Shown in pieces: positions 12,557 to 24,238 of a DNA stretch of 64,000 bases; the first letter of the stretch is position 1, and every line of letters begins with the position of its first letter. The notes below the pieces were generated by a model. It saw only the letters and a list, made by a program, of their open reading frames with translations, searched no databases and was not told the DNA's origin. The position numbers and the translations under genes are program-made. Source of the DNA: Dermatophagoides farinae (Eukaryota > Arthropoda > Arachnida > Sarcoptiformes > Pyroglyphidae); assembly GCF_024713945.1 (NCBI RefSeq), contig NC_134678.1:248001-312000 (forward strand), written 5' to 3'.

Positions 12557-14587
12557 TTATTGAAATATCAATTTAACATAACCTAATTCGCCTTGTAATG
12601 GTTGTGAACAGAATGGACACATTGCATGAAAACCATTCGTACCGTGTGGTATTAATACTTGTGACCAATATCTAAATCGATTGAAAAAACAATTAATTAA
12701 TCCATTGAGATCATCAATTTCCACATTTTCCACTTACCTTACAGTCGATTCGGATGCCATATGACCACAAGGATTGAATGCAAAATTCGGTAATGTTGAA
12801 CTTGTACAAAATGATGGTTCAATACCCATTGTTAATCGTACAATTGGACCGGATTTAAAACACATTGGACATGTCCGTGTATTTGAATGTTTATTTTGGC
12901 CCCAATCATGATAGCCTTGTACATGGCCACACTTCAAATAAACATATGGTTGTTTATCATCAGCTGCACCCAATGATGCAGATAATTTTCGTGGTATAAC
13001 CAATGTATTCAGGCCAACTGGACATTGTGGTCGTGATGCATTCAATTGATCAATCATTTCTTCTAATAATTTTTTCGTTGGTGAACGATATAAACCTTCC
13101 AATGAACGCCACATTAATGTTGCACCACATAAATCAATTAATGTACCGTCTTGTAAAACATTTGTCTCATTATCGATACGTACACCTTTCTGTGATGCTG
13201 AACGTGTTTCACGGACGGAATAAATTTCACCACAAACCGATACTTCACGCCATATGCCATCTATATAACGTGATTTTTGTTGTTGTTCCATAAAAATGTT
13301 ATCATCATCATTTTGATTTTGATTTGAATTCCATTTATCAATAAATGGCTGTTTAGGATGCATAACCAATATACCATTAGTGGTGAGACCATCAATTTCA
13401 CCATTTGTTTGCCATTTGGTTGCTTTTTCACCGAGAAAAATATTTTTACTCGAATCAAAACCAGCGGCATAAATACGTGCACAATATGGTGGTTGACGAT
13501 CCACTAATATACGACATGCAAATCTCGATATCGTACTTTGTTGTGCTTGTTTTATCGGCTGTAATGATGATGCGGATGATGACGACATATTGCCATTTTG
13601 TACAGATTGTAAACACCGATTTAGTAATTGTTGTTGTTGTTGTTGTTGTTGATTTTCAGACATTAACGTATCGATAACAACAAAATCAATTGGACTTTCT
13701 GATGATCTTCCAATCTAAAATAATAAATAATAATATAATATATAATATAAATAGATTTAAAATTCACACAGTTCAGTTGTCAATACCTGAAACATATCAG
13801 TCTCATCATCATGTTGATATTCAACAATAATTGCCTGAGATCTTGATAATGTAAATGAAATTGAATGTTGTTCCTTATCTTGTATTGCTTTCGATGATTG
13901 TGGCTGTTTAACTGTGTAATGTTTAGATTTCTTAATACCATTGGCACGTTGTCTCCGTTGTAATTGATATTTACTACGTCTACGACCTTTTTCACCTTGT
14001 GGTAAACAACCATTATATCTATAAAAAAATATGTAAGATAAAAAATTTATATTTATTAATTAATCAATCAAATCGATGTCTAATATATAGCAATTCTATA
14101 ATTACCCTAAAATCACAAGTTCACCATAAACAACGGGACTATTGTCATTATCGTCATTATGCAACGATGAATGATTATTATTATTATTGGCACTTGTTGG
14201 TTGCTGTTGTTCGAATTTAAATGTACTATCTACAAATGATTCTTGTGATGGTTGTGGTGATAATGAAGATGATAATTTGGAACCATTCATTATTTGTCCA
14301 TTTGTTGTTTTTGTGGCTGATGATTGTATCACCGTTTCATTATTATTATTATTATTATTCATCAAAATCATCGATGAACCAGGTGGTGATGGTTGAATCA
14401 AATCAAATGCTGTTGTACTTAATTCATTAAATGATCCATTTGATCCACTTGATGAATTATTACGAATTTGTCCAAGATATGGTATTGATTGTCGATTTGG
14501 TGGTAATGGTGGTGCTGAAATGATGGATTGTTGTGGTGTAGGTCCGCTAGTTGTTGACGATGACGATGATTGTGGTGGATGAATCAT
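12557..14587 (-). CDS. Pli: Pellino-type E3 ubiquitin ligase
   Basis: Pellino proteins are RING-like E3 ligases acting with IRAK/Pelle kinases in Toll/IL-1 signalling. Inferred exons are 14587-14106, 14018-13787, 13714-12738 and 12671-12557; all phases fit and give 601 residues. Family landmarks appear in order: YGELVILGYNG across the first intron, QHSISFTLSRSQ, IGRSSESPIDFVV across the second, CRILVDRQPPYCARIYAAGF and FLGEKATKW (FHA-like part), then DLCGATLMWR and RPQCPVGLNTL. The C-terminal Cys/His RING-like part has YLKCGHVQGYHDWG, TCPMC, FNPCGHM and MCPFCSQPL, and the protein ends in LIFQ. About 155 N-terminal residues of Ser/Asn/Pro/Gln-rich sequence and a poly-Gln tract after the FVV motif explain the excess over the ~420 residues usual in the family. 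The start is the only ATG after an in-frame TAG. Confidence 0.95.
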
Positions 14588-14609
14588 GATTTGCAACTAT
14601 TATCGTTCA

Positions 14610-14629
14610 TCAGCTATATATATAGCTGA
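14610..14629. promoter_or_regulatory. Perfect 20-bp palindrome with TATA core next to the Pellino start
   Basis: TCAGCTATATATATAGCTGA is an exact inverted repeat beginning 23 bp upstream of the Pellino ATG. It contains a TATATATA core flanked by AGCT arms. It may be a core promoter element, a factor-binding palindrome or chance; function is inferred only from position and symmetry. Confidence 0.4.
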
Positions 14630-15887
14630 CACAATGAATTCGAGAAAAACAATTTTTTCAAGTAATAATCATAAAATGTTTCTAAGATTAAAACAAAACG
14701 AAAAAAATTTGATCATTTTAATCGGAATTCACGTGAAAAATTTGGATAAACAAACGAAAAAAAATTTTATCAGATTTTTATTATTATTGCTCACACTGCT
14801 GAATTTATTGATCTGGAAATTTTTCTCTTTTTTTTAAAGTCTTGTGCATGTGTGTGTATGTTTTTCATTAAAATTTCTACCACTATCTATCTATAATTGA
14901 AGGGCTTTTTAATCAAAATGAAAAGGCAAAAAAAATGTCAACATTAGATATGTCAAAATTATTCTATAGAAAAAAAATCGGCCACAAACACACACACACA
15001 GAAACAAAATATTTCAACTCAATGTCGAACCATGTATGATATTCGATCTGAATTGATATAATTGACACAAACAAATCTGAAACCAAAGAAAGAAAGAGTG
15101 GATTTCCTACAAACGAAATGTTTTTTTTTTATAATCACGATGGATTATGGTGTTTATATGTTTGATGATTACCAAACAGCATCATCAATTGTTATCTAAA
15201 AAAACAATAAAACACAATGGTGTTATCGGACATTGACTAAAAAAACAAAACAAAATTTCAACTCAAAAAAAAAATACTAAAATGATGACTTACCAATGAG
15301 CAGAGAAAACGATCGAATTCAATAAAAAAAAATTCCAAATTCACACCAAAAAAGAATTTTCAAAACAAACGGAAATTCCAAACACACAGACAACACACAC
15401 ACACACACAAACATTCGATTTTATTTTGTTTTGTTTGGATCAAACCAAAAAAAATGTGTGTGTGAGAGTGATGTTCATGTTTGTGTTGAATGAATGAATT
15501 CGAATTCGGGTAGAGTCTATTTTCAACCAACCAACTAATTTTTGATTCTCGCGTTTTTTTTTTGTTGTTTTTGTTTTTGCTGTTCATTTGATGATTATAT
15601 CATCATCATCATTTTCAGATCAAGACGCATGCAATGTTGTTTGTCAGCTGCTTTTTTTTCTTCTTTTGATTACAAAATACACAGGCACGAAGTGCCTGTT
15701 TATTTTATAGCTCGATATCGTCAAATCCGAGTAAAATACCACCACCGTTCACACACACACAACGTCAAACAGCTGCAAAGAAAAGCTACGATTTTCTTTT
15801 GAAATTCAGTTTTAGCTGACTAAACTGGCTGCTAGCTGTTTATACAAATTCGGTTTTGGGATTTTTTTTATTGCTACTATACTAAAG

Positions 15888-15909
15888 CAGCAGCAGCAGC
15901 AGCAGCAGC
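15888..15909. repeat. (CAG)n microsatellite
   Basis: Seven to eight CAG units in non-coding DNA between Pellino and the snapin-like gene. Confidence 0.9.
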
Positions 15910-16119
15910 GGTTGATTGACCAGATTCCTTCATTGTTGATCGATTGCTACATGTTTTGTATCTTATCAAAACAAAATAAATTAATTGTCAATGACATAGA
16001 CGTATTTTTTTTAAATAATAAAAAAACAGACAATTCTTTAATTGGGAAATTCAGAGAAAAAAAAACAAACATATTTTTCAAATGTAATCAAAGGGTATTT
16101 TTTTGAAGGAATTACGTGA

Positions 16120-16788
16120 TCAATTAGATGTTGTTGTTGATGATGTTTGTAATTGCCGTAAAACCCGTGAATCATGTGCTAATAATAATTTCTTTACCCG
16201 ACTATTAACCGTTTGTAATATAGAATGTATTAATGTTAATCGGCGTTTTAATCCTAATAATCGACGACTTTTTTCCTCGATATCAATGGCAAGATCATCA
16301 TCACAATTATGGCCACCGGTGCTGGTTGTTGTAAACATACGTTTTGGATAAATAAACACTGCTTGCTGTTGTTGTTGTTGAGTGGCCGAGATATCATCTT
16401 GTTTTGTTGTGTCCAATTGATTATCCGCATCATCATCATCATCATCATTATTAACGTTTGTCGAATTGTTAGGATATTGTTTAATCTGATCCAATATGGA
16501 TAAAAGTCGTGATAGTTCATCATTTAATTGTTGTTGTGATAGACGTACGGACATCACTTGTTCATCTAATTTCATTATGAATGGCTGTAATGTACAAAAT
16601 AATTGATTCATATTTTTTTCAATTATTATTTCTGGTTTTATTGGTTCGGATGGATCTGTTGTAGTTGTCGTCGTTGTATCAGTTGTCGATATTTCATCAT
16701 CTTGTTTTGATGATACGATTAAAACATTTGGACTTGGTGTTATCATAACATCAGCGATTTCATCTTGATTAATATTTTCTTTAGACAT
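16120..16788 (-). CDS. Snapin: Snapin-like subunit of BLOC-1/BORC with an acidic insertion
   Basis: This is a 222-residue single-exon protein. Snapin is a small coiled-coil subunit of the BLOC-1 and BORC complexes that position lysosome-related organelles and lysosomes. The similarity lies in two helices. Residues 59-103 (LQPFIMKLDEQVMSVRLSQQ) correspond to the LRPAVQQLDSHVHAVRESQ part of snapin. Residues 168-213 (SRRLLGLKRRLTLIHSILQ) correspond to YVKKLLNARRRVVLVNNILQ. Between them a stretch around residues 107-142 carries poly-Asp and poly-Gln that is absent from ordinary ~136-residue snapins. The N-terminal ~55 residues are Thr/Asp-rich. The assignment comes from remembered sequence, not a search; another BLOC-1-type coiled-coil subunit is possible. 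Confidence 0.7.
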   Translation of the reverse strand: MSKENINQDEIADVMITPSPNVLIVSSKQDDEISTTDTTTTTTTDPSEPIKPEIIIEKNMNQLFCTLQPFIMKLDEQVMSVRLSQQQLNDELSRLLSILDQIKQYPNNSTNVNNDDDDDDADNQLDTTKQDDISATQQQQQQAVFIYPKRMFTTTSTGGHNCDDDLAIDIEEKSRRLLGLKRRLTLIHSILQTVNSRVKKLLLAHDSRVLRQLQTSSTTTSN

Positions 16789-17036
16789 TCTGAAATTGAT
16801 TTTTTTTTTTGATAGCAGTTATCGAATTTAATTAATTTTTTTTAAAATCACAAACAAATGATCAAATTTGATGGTTTTGGATGATTCTTTGATTCACTTG
16901 TTTTTTATCCAGTGTCCATTCATATAGTACGTATATCAATCACGTTTTTGTGTTTACAATTATAATTGTCTGAAACTTTTGTGTGTTGAATTTTTTCTAA
17001 TTTGTCATCATCGAAAAAGACTAAACAGAATTCATA
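16789..17036. promoter_or_regulatory. Shared divergent promoter region (snapin-like / Rae1)
   Basis: Only 248 bp separate the two start codons, which point away from each other, so both promoters and both 5' UTRs must fit here unless there are distant 5' exons. No TATA box stands out from the AT-rich background. Shared regulation is an inference from spacing. Confidence 0.5.
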
Positions 17037-18352
17037 ATGAGTTTTTTCGGTAATCCAACACCGGGAACATCGACTTCGTTGTTTTCCACCCAGAATACAA
17101 TTGGATCATCAACAATGTTCAATGTTCCCGGGACGAATACATCATCGGCACCATTTGGATCATCCGTTGTACAGACTGGTGCTCATAATCCAAATAAAGA
17201 TATTGAAGTTTCATCATCACCAGATGATTCAATAGCTGGTTTGGCATTTTCACCACCAACATTATCACAAAATTTTCTAGTTTCTGGATCATGGGATAAT
17301 CAAATTCGTTGCTGGGAAGTAATAGGCACAACGAATGCATGGCAAACAATTCCCAAAGCTCAACAAGCACATGCAGGTCCTGTGTTGGATGTTCGTTTCA
17401 GTGATGTAAGTACCATGGTAATTTGCATTCATTCAATTCAATTTAACTTTAAAATACTTAGGATGGTACCAAAGTATTTTCAGCTTCTGCTGATAAAACA
17501 GTAAAAATGTGGGATCTAGCTTCGAATCAACAGATGCAAGTTGCACAACATGATCAGCCCGTTAAAACATGTCATTTCATCAAGGCACCAAATTATACAT
17601 GTTTAATGACAACAAGTTTTGATAAAACAATCAAGGTTTGTGAATTTTTCCTATTGATCGTCAATCATTTTTATTTTTGTATCAACCAACAATGATTTAT
17701 GTAGCTTTGGGATCTTCGTCAAGCACAGCCAGTAATGACTGTACAATTAAGTGATAAAGTTTTCTGCGCTGACGTCCTCTATCCAATGGCTGTCGTATCA
17801 TTGGCTAATCGTGCCATTCTAGTATATTCATTGGAAAATGGTTTACAACAATTTAAACAGATTGAATCACCATTAAAATATCAACATCGTTGTGTATCGA
17901 TTTTTACGGATAAAGATAAACCGAATAATCCACCTACCGGTTTTGCTGTTGGTAGTGTTGAAGGTCGTGTTGCTATCCAATATCTGAATCCAACGAATCC
18001 TAAAGATAATTTTACATTTAAATGTCATCGATCCAATGGTACGAATACAAATTTTCAAGATGTTTTCATCGTCCATGATATTGCATTCCATCCACAACAT
18101 GGTACATTGGCTACCGTCGGTTCAGATGGTCGTTATTCATTCTGGGATAAAGATGCTCGTACCAAATTGAAAACATCAGAACAAGTGGAACAGCCAATAA
18201 CACGTTGTGCATTTTCAGCGCGTGGTGAAATATTCGCCTATTCCGTTAGCTATGATTGGTCCAAAGGACATGAATATTTTAATCCACAAAAAAAGAATTA
18301 TATTTTCTTGCATGGTTGTTTTGAAGAATTGCGACCAAGAAAAAAGAATTGA
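17037..18352 (+). CDS. Rae1: mRNA export factor Rae1 (Gle2), WD40 protein
   Basis: Rae1 is a seven-bladed WD40 protein that binds Nup98 (GLEBS motif) at the nuclear pore and helps mRNA export and spindle assembly. Exons 17037-17405, 17462-17635 and 17705-18352 all join in phase 0, through introns of 56 and 69 bp, giving 396 residues. Conserved segments include [128 protein letters not shown], and [20 protein letters not shown] near the C terminus. Length and order match the family, and I see no defect. Confidence 0.97.
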
Positions 18353-18468
18353 GCACCACCAAATTCCTTTGTCATTCTCTTCACAAATCACACATTACTG
18401 ATTCCGATAACATAAATAAATAAATAAATAAAAATCTTGACTATTTGAATTTTTGTTTGAATTTTTAA
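18353..18468. terminator. Tail-to-tail 3' region with clustered AATAAA signals
   Basis: The stop codons of Rae1 (plus) and the PAQR gene (minus) are only 116 bp apart. A run of overlapping AATAAA hexamers at about 18413-18431 can serve as the Rae1 polyadenylation signal. No clear AATAAA is visible for the minus strand inside this gap, so the PAQR 3' end may extend into Rae1. Confidence 0.55.
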
Positions 18469-19544
18469 TCAATTGACAAAACATTTTGGATCAGCTAAAC
18501 GCATCTTGATAATCAATACTAAACTATGATAGTAAAGTATCAGGCCAAATACAACAAATATATGAAATAATTGATGTGAATTGAACCAAAGATTAAATAG
18601 CGCAACATTTGGATAAATAGATTCAGGCAATTTAAACATATAGATCAATGCACCAGATAGATAGATTATACCTTGAATTAGAATCAATAAATGTGCACGA
18701 TGATCTAATGATAAAAATGATTGAAAATCATTTCGATTATCTGCGTTATTGGCGATTTCCCGGATGGTCCAATGAAATGCCGGCACAAACACAAGGAATC
18801 CATGCGAAAGAAACATCAATGTACGATAATGATAATATTGTGGTACACCAAATGGATCATACACACAGAATAAAACACAGATGATTGTACAAATCGTGGT
18901 GAAACTTATATAACCAGTTTGTAGCCACGGAGAATTATAGAAACCATAATAAATCCATGGAATAAATGTACAACCAATCAATATAGTGATGCCACAATAA
19001 TCCAATCTGGGAAAAAAACAAACGAGATTAACGTGATTTTTAAATCAAATCTACATTCATTCACAACTTACTTGGCGAATAATTTATTCAATTTCATTGA
19101 ATGACTTGCAAATAGATGATACATTGTAGATTGAAATAGGCAAACAAACACACCGAAAAAGAATATACAAATTAATGTGAAATCAATCCGTGACATTGAC
19201 CGTGTATCCGGTGGATTACGACAAACATGTTGGAATAGAAAATAAAACATAATAGCTCCAATCATATGGGTCCAAATATTTCCAGTTTCATTGTGAATCA
19301 AAAACAGCGAACGAAATGTTTGCCATGATGATAATGTAATCGGGCGATAACCAGCGAATATAATACGATTATGTGTACAACACCATGATGGCATCTCGGA
19401 AATACTACGTAAAATGTGTACATCTGGACAGGTATTACATGGATACACGCCACTCGGTTCTTCGTCATCATCATCATTTTTGAAATTTTGTCGTTTCGAT
19501 TCTTTTGTCATACTACAACTACTACTAGGACAATTATCGGCCAT
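18469..19544 (-). CDS. PAQR-family (adipoQ/progestin receptor, haemolysin III-like) seven-TM protein
   Basis: This is a 336-residue membrane protein in two exons, 19544-19072 and 19006-18469, with a 65-bp intron restoring AKLDYCG across the join. PAQR proteins are seven-TM Golgi or plasma-membrane receptors/ceramidase-like enzymes with a conserved metal site. The family motifs are present: GYRPITLSSWQTFRSLFLIH, NETGNIWTHMIG, STMYHLFASHS with the first His, LDYCGI, a Pro-Glu before the last helices (LPESIYPN), and the C-terminal SHQLFHIFVV His pair. The Cys/Ser-rich N terminus and the LADPKC end look most like PAQR3-type members (Raf kinase trapping at the Golgi), but the paralogue cannot be fixed by eye. 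At least six long hydrophobic segments are visible. Confidence 0.88.
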
Positions 19545-19763
19545 TTTCAGTTAAAATCATGAAAAATTGATCCAAATGGATAGTGATTGTAAATTTTAAA
19601 TTCCATTTCCAATACCATTATTTGATTAATAAAATCAAAAAATTTTATTCAATTTAAATTTTTTTTATACAACAAAAGAGAAAAACATTTACAATTAATT
19701 TGATTTATAACAGATTTCGTAATTGATTTTGTGGTTGGATGTAATTATTCATTGTTGTTGTTT

Positions 19764-22700
19764 TCAACAAAGCGATGAAAATATCTGTATCAGATTATCG
19801 AGACCAAATAGATAGCCATCTTCGTGGTTACCCAATTTCCATTGATCACGATGATTGATTTGTAAACCATCTGATAGTGGATATGTTTTAGCGAAATCAA
19901 TCATCCAAATATTGGCATGCTGTTGATCATGTACAAATAATAAACTTGAGCCAATCATCTGAAGAGAAGAGAGAAAAAATTTCAATTGAAAAAATTTTTT
20001 CATTTCAAAATTACTAACTGACCTCGTGTGTTTGAAAAAAATTCGACTGTTCCAGCTGTTTACGAATCAACTTGAGTTTTTCCAAATAGGTAATCTTTGA
20101 GAACGGAGAAATTAGCTAAAAAAACACTGAAAATATTTTTCAACTAACCAGATATTCATGTTTATCACCAACAAATTCCAATATTGCTGATCGAACTGCA
20201 TCGACAGATTTCATACGTTTAAAATCTTTAACCGATGGTGACGTTGTTTTCAAACAATTACAACCGGATTTCATACCATCGATACGAAATCCAAGCGTCG
20301 AAGTGGATGATATTGTTTCACGCCATACCATATATCGTGGTTTTGTGATTGCTTTCTGTAATTTTTCCTCGTCACTTGGTTCATCTGGATCAATGGCAAC
20401 CATTTTTTCATACATATCTTTACGAAGTCTTGGTTTTTCATTTGCTTTGACTAGTTCTTCTTCAAGATAGGTTCGTATTCCCATTTTTATGTCCATCACA
20501 GAAGGATTAACAAATGTAGCTAATAGATCTTCTAATTCTAGATAAGCTAAATAGTTAAATTAGAGAATTTTTGAGAAAATGAAATCAAATCCATCTGCAT
20601 TGACTTACTGTCACCATTAACGATTCGTATATTTTTAAATTCTGGTACCAAAACAGATAATTGTGTATCAGACATTAATTTTTCGAAACAATCAATTTCA
20701 TTTCCACACAATTTTTTCATTATCGTTCCCTGTATTTGACCGGCAACAAAATTGCCTGGAAAAAAATTGTTAATTTGAAATTACATGTAACCAATAAAAA
20801 TTGAACACAACACTAACCTTGATGACCGGCTAATTGAATCCATGGATATTTTTTACGTTTATACGTCTGTATAAATGGTGATGTTACCAATGATCGTACT
20901 TTTCGCCATTTTGAACTCTATTATTGAAATCAAAATGAAAAAAATGTTAAAATTTTTCAATTCACCACGAATAATAAAAGACACAGACAATCCAAAGAAA
21001 TGGCAATAGATAAAAATGATGGCCATTTTCATTCGATAAAAACATTGTTTTTGACAAACTGTTTGTGTGGACAAATGGCAATTAGGAACTTTTGAGTTCA
21101 AAGCCAAACAGAAATGGCCAAATTGAATGAATCCTGTTTCTCTCACTGTTTATGTTCCTACACTCTATTAAAGTGAGAATATTGATATATAATCTAGGTC
21201 AAATGTTAGAGTAAATAAAAAAAATTGTGACCTAAATACAAAAATCAATCACCTTTTTATGACCAATGGAATTTTCGATTCCTGTTGCTGTTGATACTAA
21301 TAATTCATCGCCCGATGATGATGATGAGAGTGATGAAAATATATAATTCATTGACGAAGATGAATCCAATGAATTATCTGAATAGAAATCATCATCATTA
21401 TCAACTTTGATATCCTCATGATCATCATCCATATTTGATAATGACAATTTCATATAAAAAAATTGATTCAAATTTTGGAAATCGGATGATGTAAAAAAAT
21501 GTGAATGAATAAATAAATAGAACAACAGCACACGCACACACAAAGAGAAAAAAATTTCAATGGAATTTTAATTGAAAACACCTGTTGTTGGTGTCACATT
21601 GGTCATCCAAATTGATTTAGATCATCTTCAAAGATTTCTCTTTTGGTTGCAGCATCCTGATTTTTAATCAATAATCAATATAAATTGTTTTAATTAATTA
21701 ATTAATTTAAAAACTGGATAAAAAATTTTTTTTTTGTCTGTTTTTGATTGATTTTGAGTTTTTTTTCTATCAATCAGTGTGTATTTTTCTCGTTTTGTGT
21801 GTTGTTCCTCTCCCTCTGCATGTTTTTTTTTCTTGCCTGCTTGTTTTTTGTTGTGTGGTTATTATTGGTAGAAAATCACACACACACACACATAAACAAT
21901 CAGAAAAAAATTGTACTTTTTTCTGGTCTTCTTCTTTGCGTTTTGTAAATGATGATGATGGTGATGATGATAATGAATGTATGAAAAAACAAAACAAAAC
22001 AAAACACACTAGCCTGTCGCGCCATACACACACACACACAGGATTTTGGTTTTGGTTGATTGGTTGTCACCAATGACTACACCAATAACTAAACAATGTG
22101 GAAGAGCAACCAAAATCATTTGTTTTCGTTTTCATCATCATCAGATATATCAGATAATATACCTTGAGCAAAAAAATAGAAAAAATTCACTTTTTTTGAT
22201 GGTAAATTCTCATCAAGAAAAAACGACAAAGACAACCTGTGTGTGTGTGTAATGTCCATCTTCATTTTTTCCAGATTATCCCTGGTTTTTTTTTGTTTTT
22301 TTTGCTTTGGTCATTTTTCTGGTCAATGTTTGTCCATTTCATTTCATTCAATCAATCGAATCAGTCAAAAAACATAAAATAAAATTGATCGTGTGCTATG
22401 TAAAAAGGGGATGTCGACTGTATAACCCAAAACAACAGCAGCAGCAACAACAATATTTCATTGCATAGTCATCAATCACTCAATCAGTCTCAGGAAATTG
22501 GATATTCAATCAGAAAAAAAACAACAACAAAAAACATGTATTACACCGGAGAGAAAGAGAGTCAAATGATGATATTGATTATCTAATTGCTCAACACACA
22601 CACACATCCTGTAATTATAATCAAAAAAAAATTTTTTTTTTCGTTTCAAATTCCATGGATTATTATCATCATTATTTTCATACAAAAATACAAAGAAAAT

Positions 22701-24238
22701 GAATCTCTCTCTCTAACTCTCTCTCAGACAAAAATCCTAATCATTATTTTGATTGAATATTCAAAAGAATAACGGCATTGATCACGGTAATAATTGACAA
22801 ACATAGCCATTCATTATCAAATAATTTGCATATTGTAAATTTATTAATATGGAAACAAAATTTAAATTTAAACTCAAATTTAATTGATTAAATCATTAAA
22901 TTTTGTTTCGTCATCGTCGTCTACATCAACTATTCATCAGATAATGATCATATTCACTCATTGACGTCATCATTATTTCATTCAATAATCAATTGAATGA
23001 ATGAATCAATCAATCAATCAATCGATTCATTACAATTAAATGTGAAAAAAGAGAAAGAAATTGATTCTCGATAATTTTTTCTATATTTGATTGATCAGAC
23101 AATCATTGAAGCGAAAATGTGAAATACAAAAAAAAATCCTAAATGAATCACATACCTTTTTTGTTACTTTGGCGGTAGTTGTCTCATCCAATGATGATGA
23201 TGTTTCGATTTGTGTGGAGGATTGAAAGACAGAATCATCATCATCATCATCATCATCGTCGTCTCCCATTGATGATAATGATGATGTTGATGAATAAATG
23301 GAACATAATGAATCACGTCGATTATTATTATCTGATGATTCATAATCATTTTCACCGGAATCCTAGAAAAACAAGAATTTCATTAGAATTTTTTTGTATT
23401 TTGAAATACAAGAGAAACAAACTGAATCAAATTGTATAATGGAATGTATGTGAATATGATCCATTGATGAATGATCACTAATAACAACACTAGGTGGTGG
23501 TGGTGGTGGTTGTTGCTGTTGTAATCGTGATTGTGGTGTAGGTGGTGAAAGAGGCATGATTGGTTGTAAATCGGTGGATATTGTTTTAGTGGTGGAGATG
23601 ATCGTCGATGGTGATGATGAATCTGATTGAAATTCGGGCTGATGATGATGATGATGTAAATGAGTTGGTGATGATGTTGACATATAACCCGATGTTGTTG
23701 ATGAACTACCCGAACAACATGATAATTTTCGTTGTCCACTTTCATGTTCATGTTCATGATGACTAGATGATGTGGATAAATTATTCGGTAAATGAATTGA
23801 ATCATCATTTTGGAATGATGATTTTTGTTTGAAAATCTTAATCTGTTTTTGTTGTTGTTGATTATTTAAAATGGTCACTGGCCATGATGCACGACGTAAT
23901 TGATCATCGTATGATTGTTGTTGTTGTTGTTGATGAATAATTGAGGTAGCTGTTGTTTTTGTTGTTGGAATAATTAATGATGATGATGATAATGTTGTTG
24001 AAGATGTAAACATTGAATAAATTTGATTCGATAATGATAATGGTACTGATCTTGAAATTGGTTCATTTGTTTCAAACCGATCTTGTTTGTTCAAATTATC
24101 GCCATCTTCATCGTCGTTTTGGTTTTGGCTGTTGTTATTATTATCACGATTAATTCTACTATTCATAACTACATTAGCTAATAATGATGGTAATGATGAT
24201 GTTGTGGATGATGATAATGGCAAACATAATAAAGCCAT
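19764..24238 (-). CDS. IP3K: Inositol-trisphosphate 3-kinase (long form)
   Basis: It phosphorylates Ins(1,4,5)P3 to Ins(1,3,4,5)P4, ending calcium release. Inferred exons: 24238-23423, 23362-23156, 20917-20818, 20755-20609, 20546-20149, 20094-20023 and 19958-19764; phases agree throughout, giving 644 residues. The IPK signature PSVMDIKMG lies at 438-446, followed by [28 protein letters not shown] and [19 protein letters not shown] and the catalytic IDFAKT (600-605) are in the last exon. Upstream of the kinase core, [15 protein letters not shown] corresponds to the calmodulin-binding helix of vertebrate ITPKs. The first 340 residues are Ser/Gln/His-rich and poorly conserved, which is normal for the family. 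The second intron is ~2.2 kb, far longer than the others, and contains the alternative first exon annotated separately. Confidence 0.92.
21253..21453 (-). CDS. IP3K: Alternative first coding exon of inositol-trisphosphate 3-kinase (short form)
   Basis: This exon lies inside the long second intron of the gene. It opens with ATG at 21453 ([11 protein letters not shown]), encodes 67 acidic/Ser-rich residues and ends in GHKK before a GT donor, in phase 0. The long form's second exon also ends in a KK pair in phase 0 (VTKK), and both would join the same acceptor at 20917. The short protein would be 370 residues, keeping the calmodulin-binding helix and the whole kinase domain. The frame stays open upstream of the ATG to about 21543, so this could instead be an internal cassette exon, but no convincing acceptor is visible. 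Confidence 0.6.
21454..23155. other. Long intron of the IP3K long form / putative internal promoter region
   Basis: AT-rich sequence with CA tracts (near 21879-21893 and 22026-22040), (GAT)n tracts, a TCTC-rich stretch near 22705-22726, a (CAAT)n tract near 23007-23023 and one TGACGTCA palindrome at 22962-22969. No other exon is supported. If 21453 is a true first exon, its promoter lies here. Confidence 0.5.

Larger units (their letters stand above)
14588..16119. other. Intergenic: Pellino 5' flank and snapin 3' flank
   Basis: No gene is visible. Besides the palindrome at 14610 there is an 8-bp perfect hairpin with a 3-nt loop at 15681-15699 (ACAGGCAC / GTGCCTGT), several CAGCTG/AGCTG E-box-like words at 15640-15840, a (CAG)n tract, and CA and A/T tracts. 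Confidence 0.55.

Noticed and set aside
13003-13677. Antisense open frames across the third Pellino exon
   Set aside because: They are shadows of a firmly identified coding exon, rich in Val/Met from antisense CAA and CAT codons.
23383-23808. His/Ile-rich frame overlapping the first IP3K exon
   Set aside because: It is an alternative-frame reading of ATC/CAT repeats in the same exon; the Ser/Gln frame splices correctly to the kinase.
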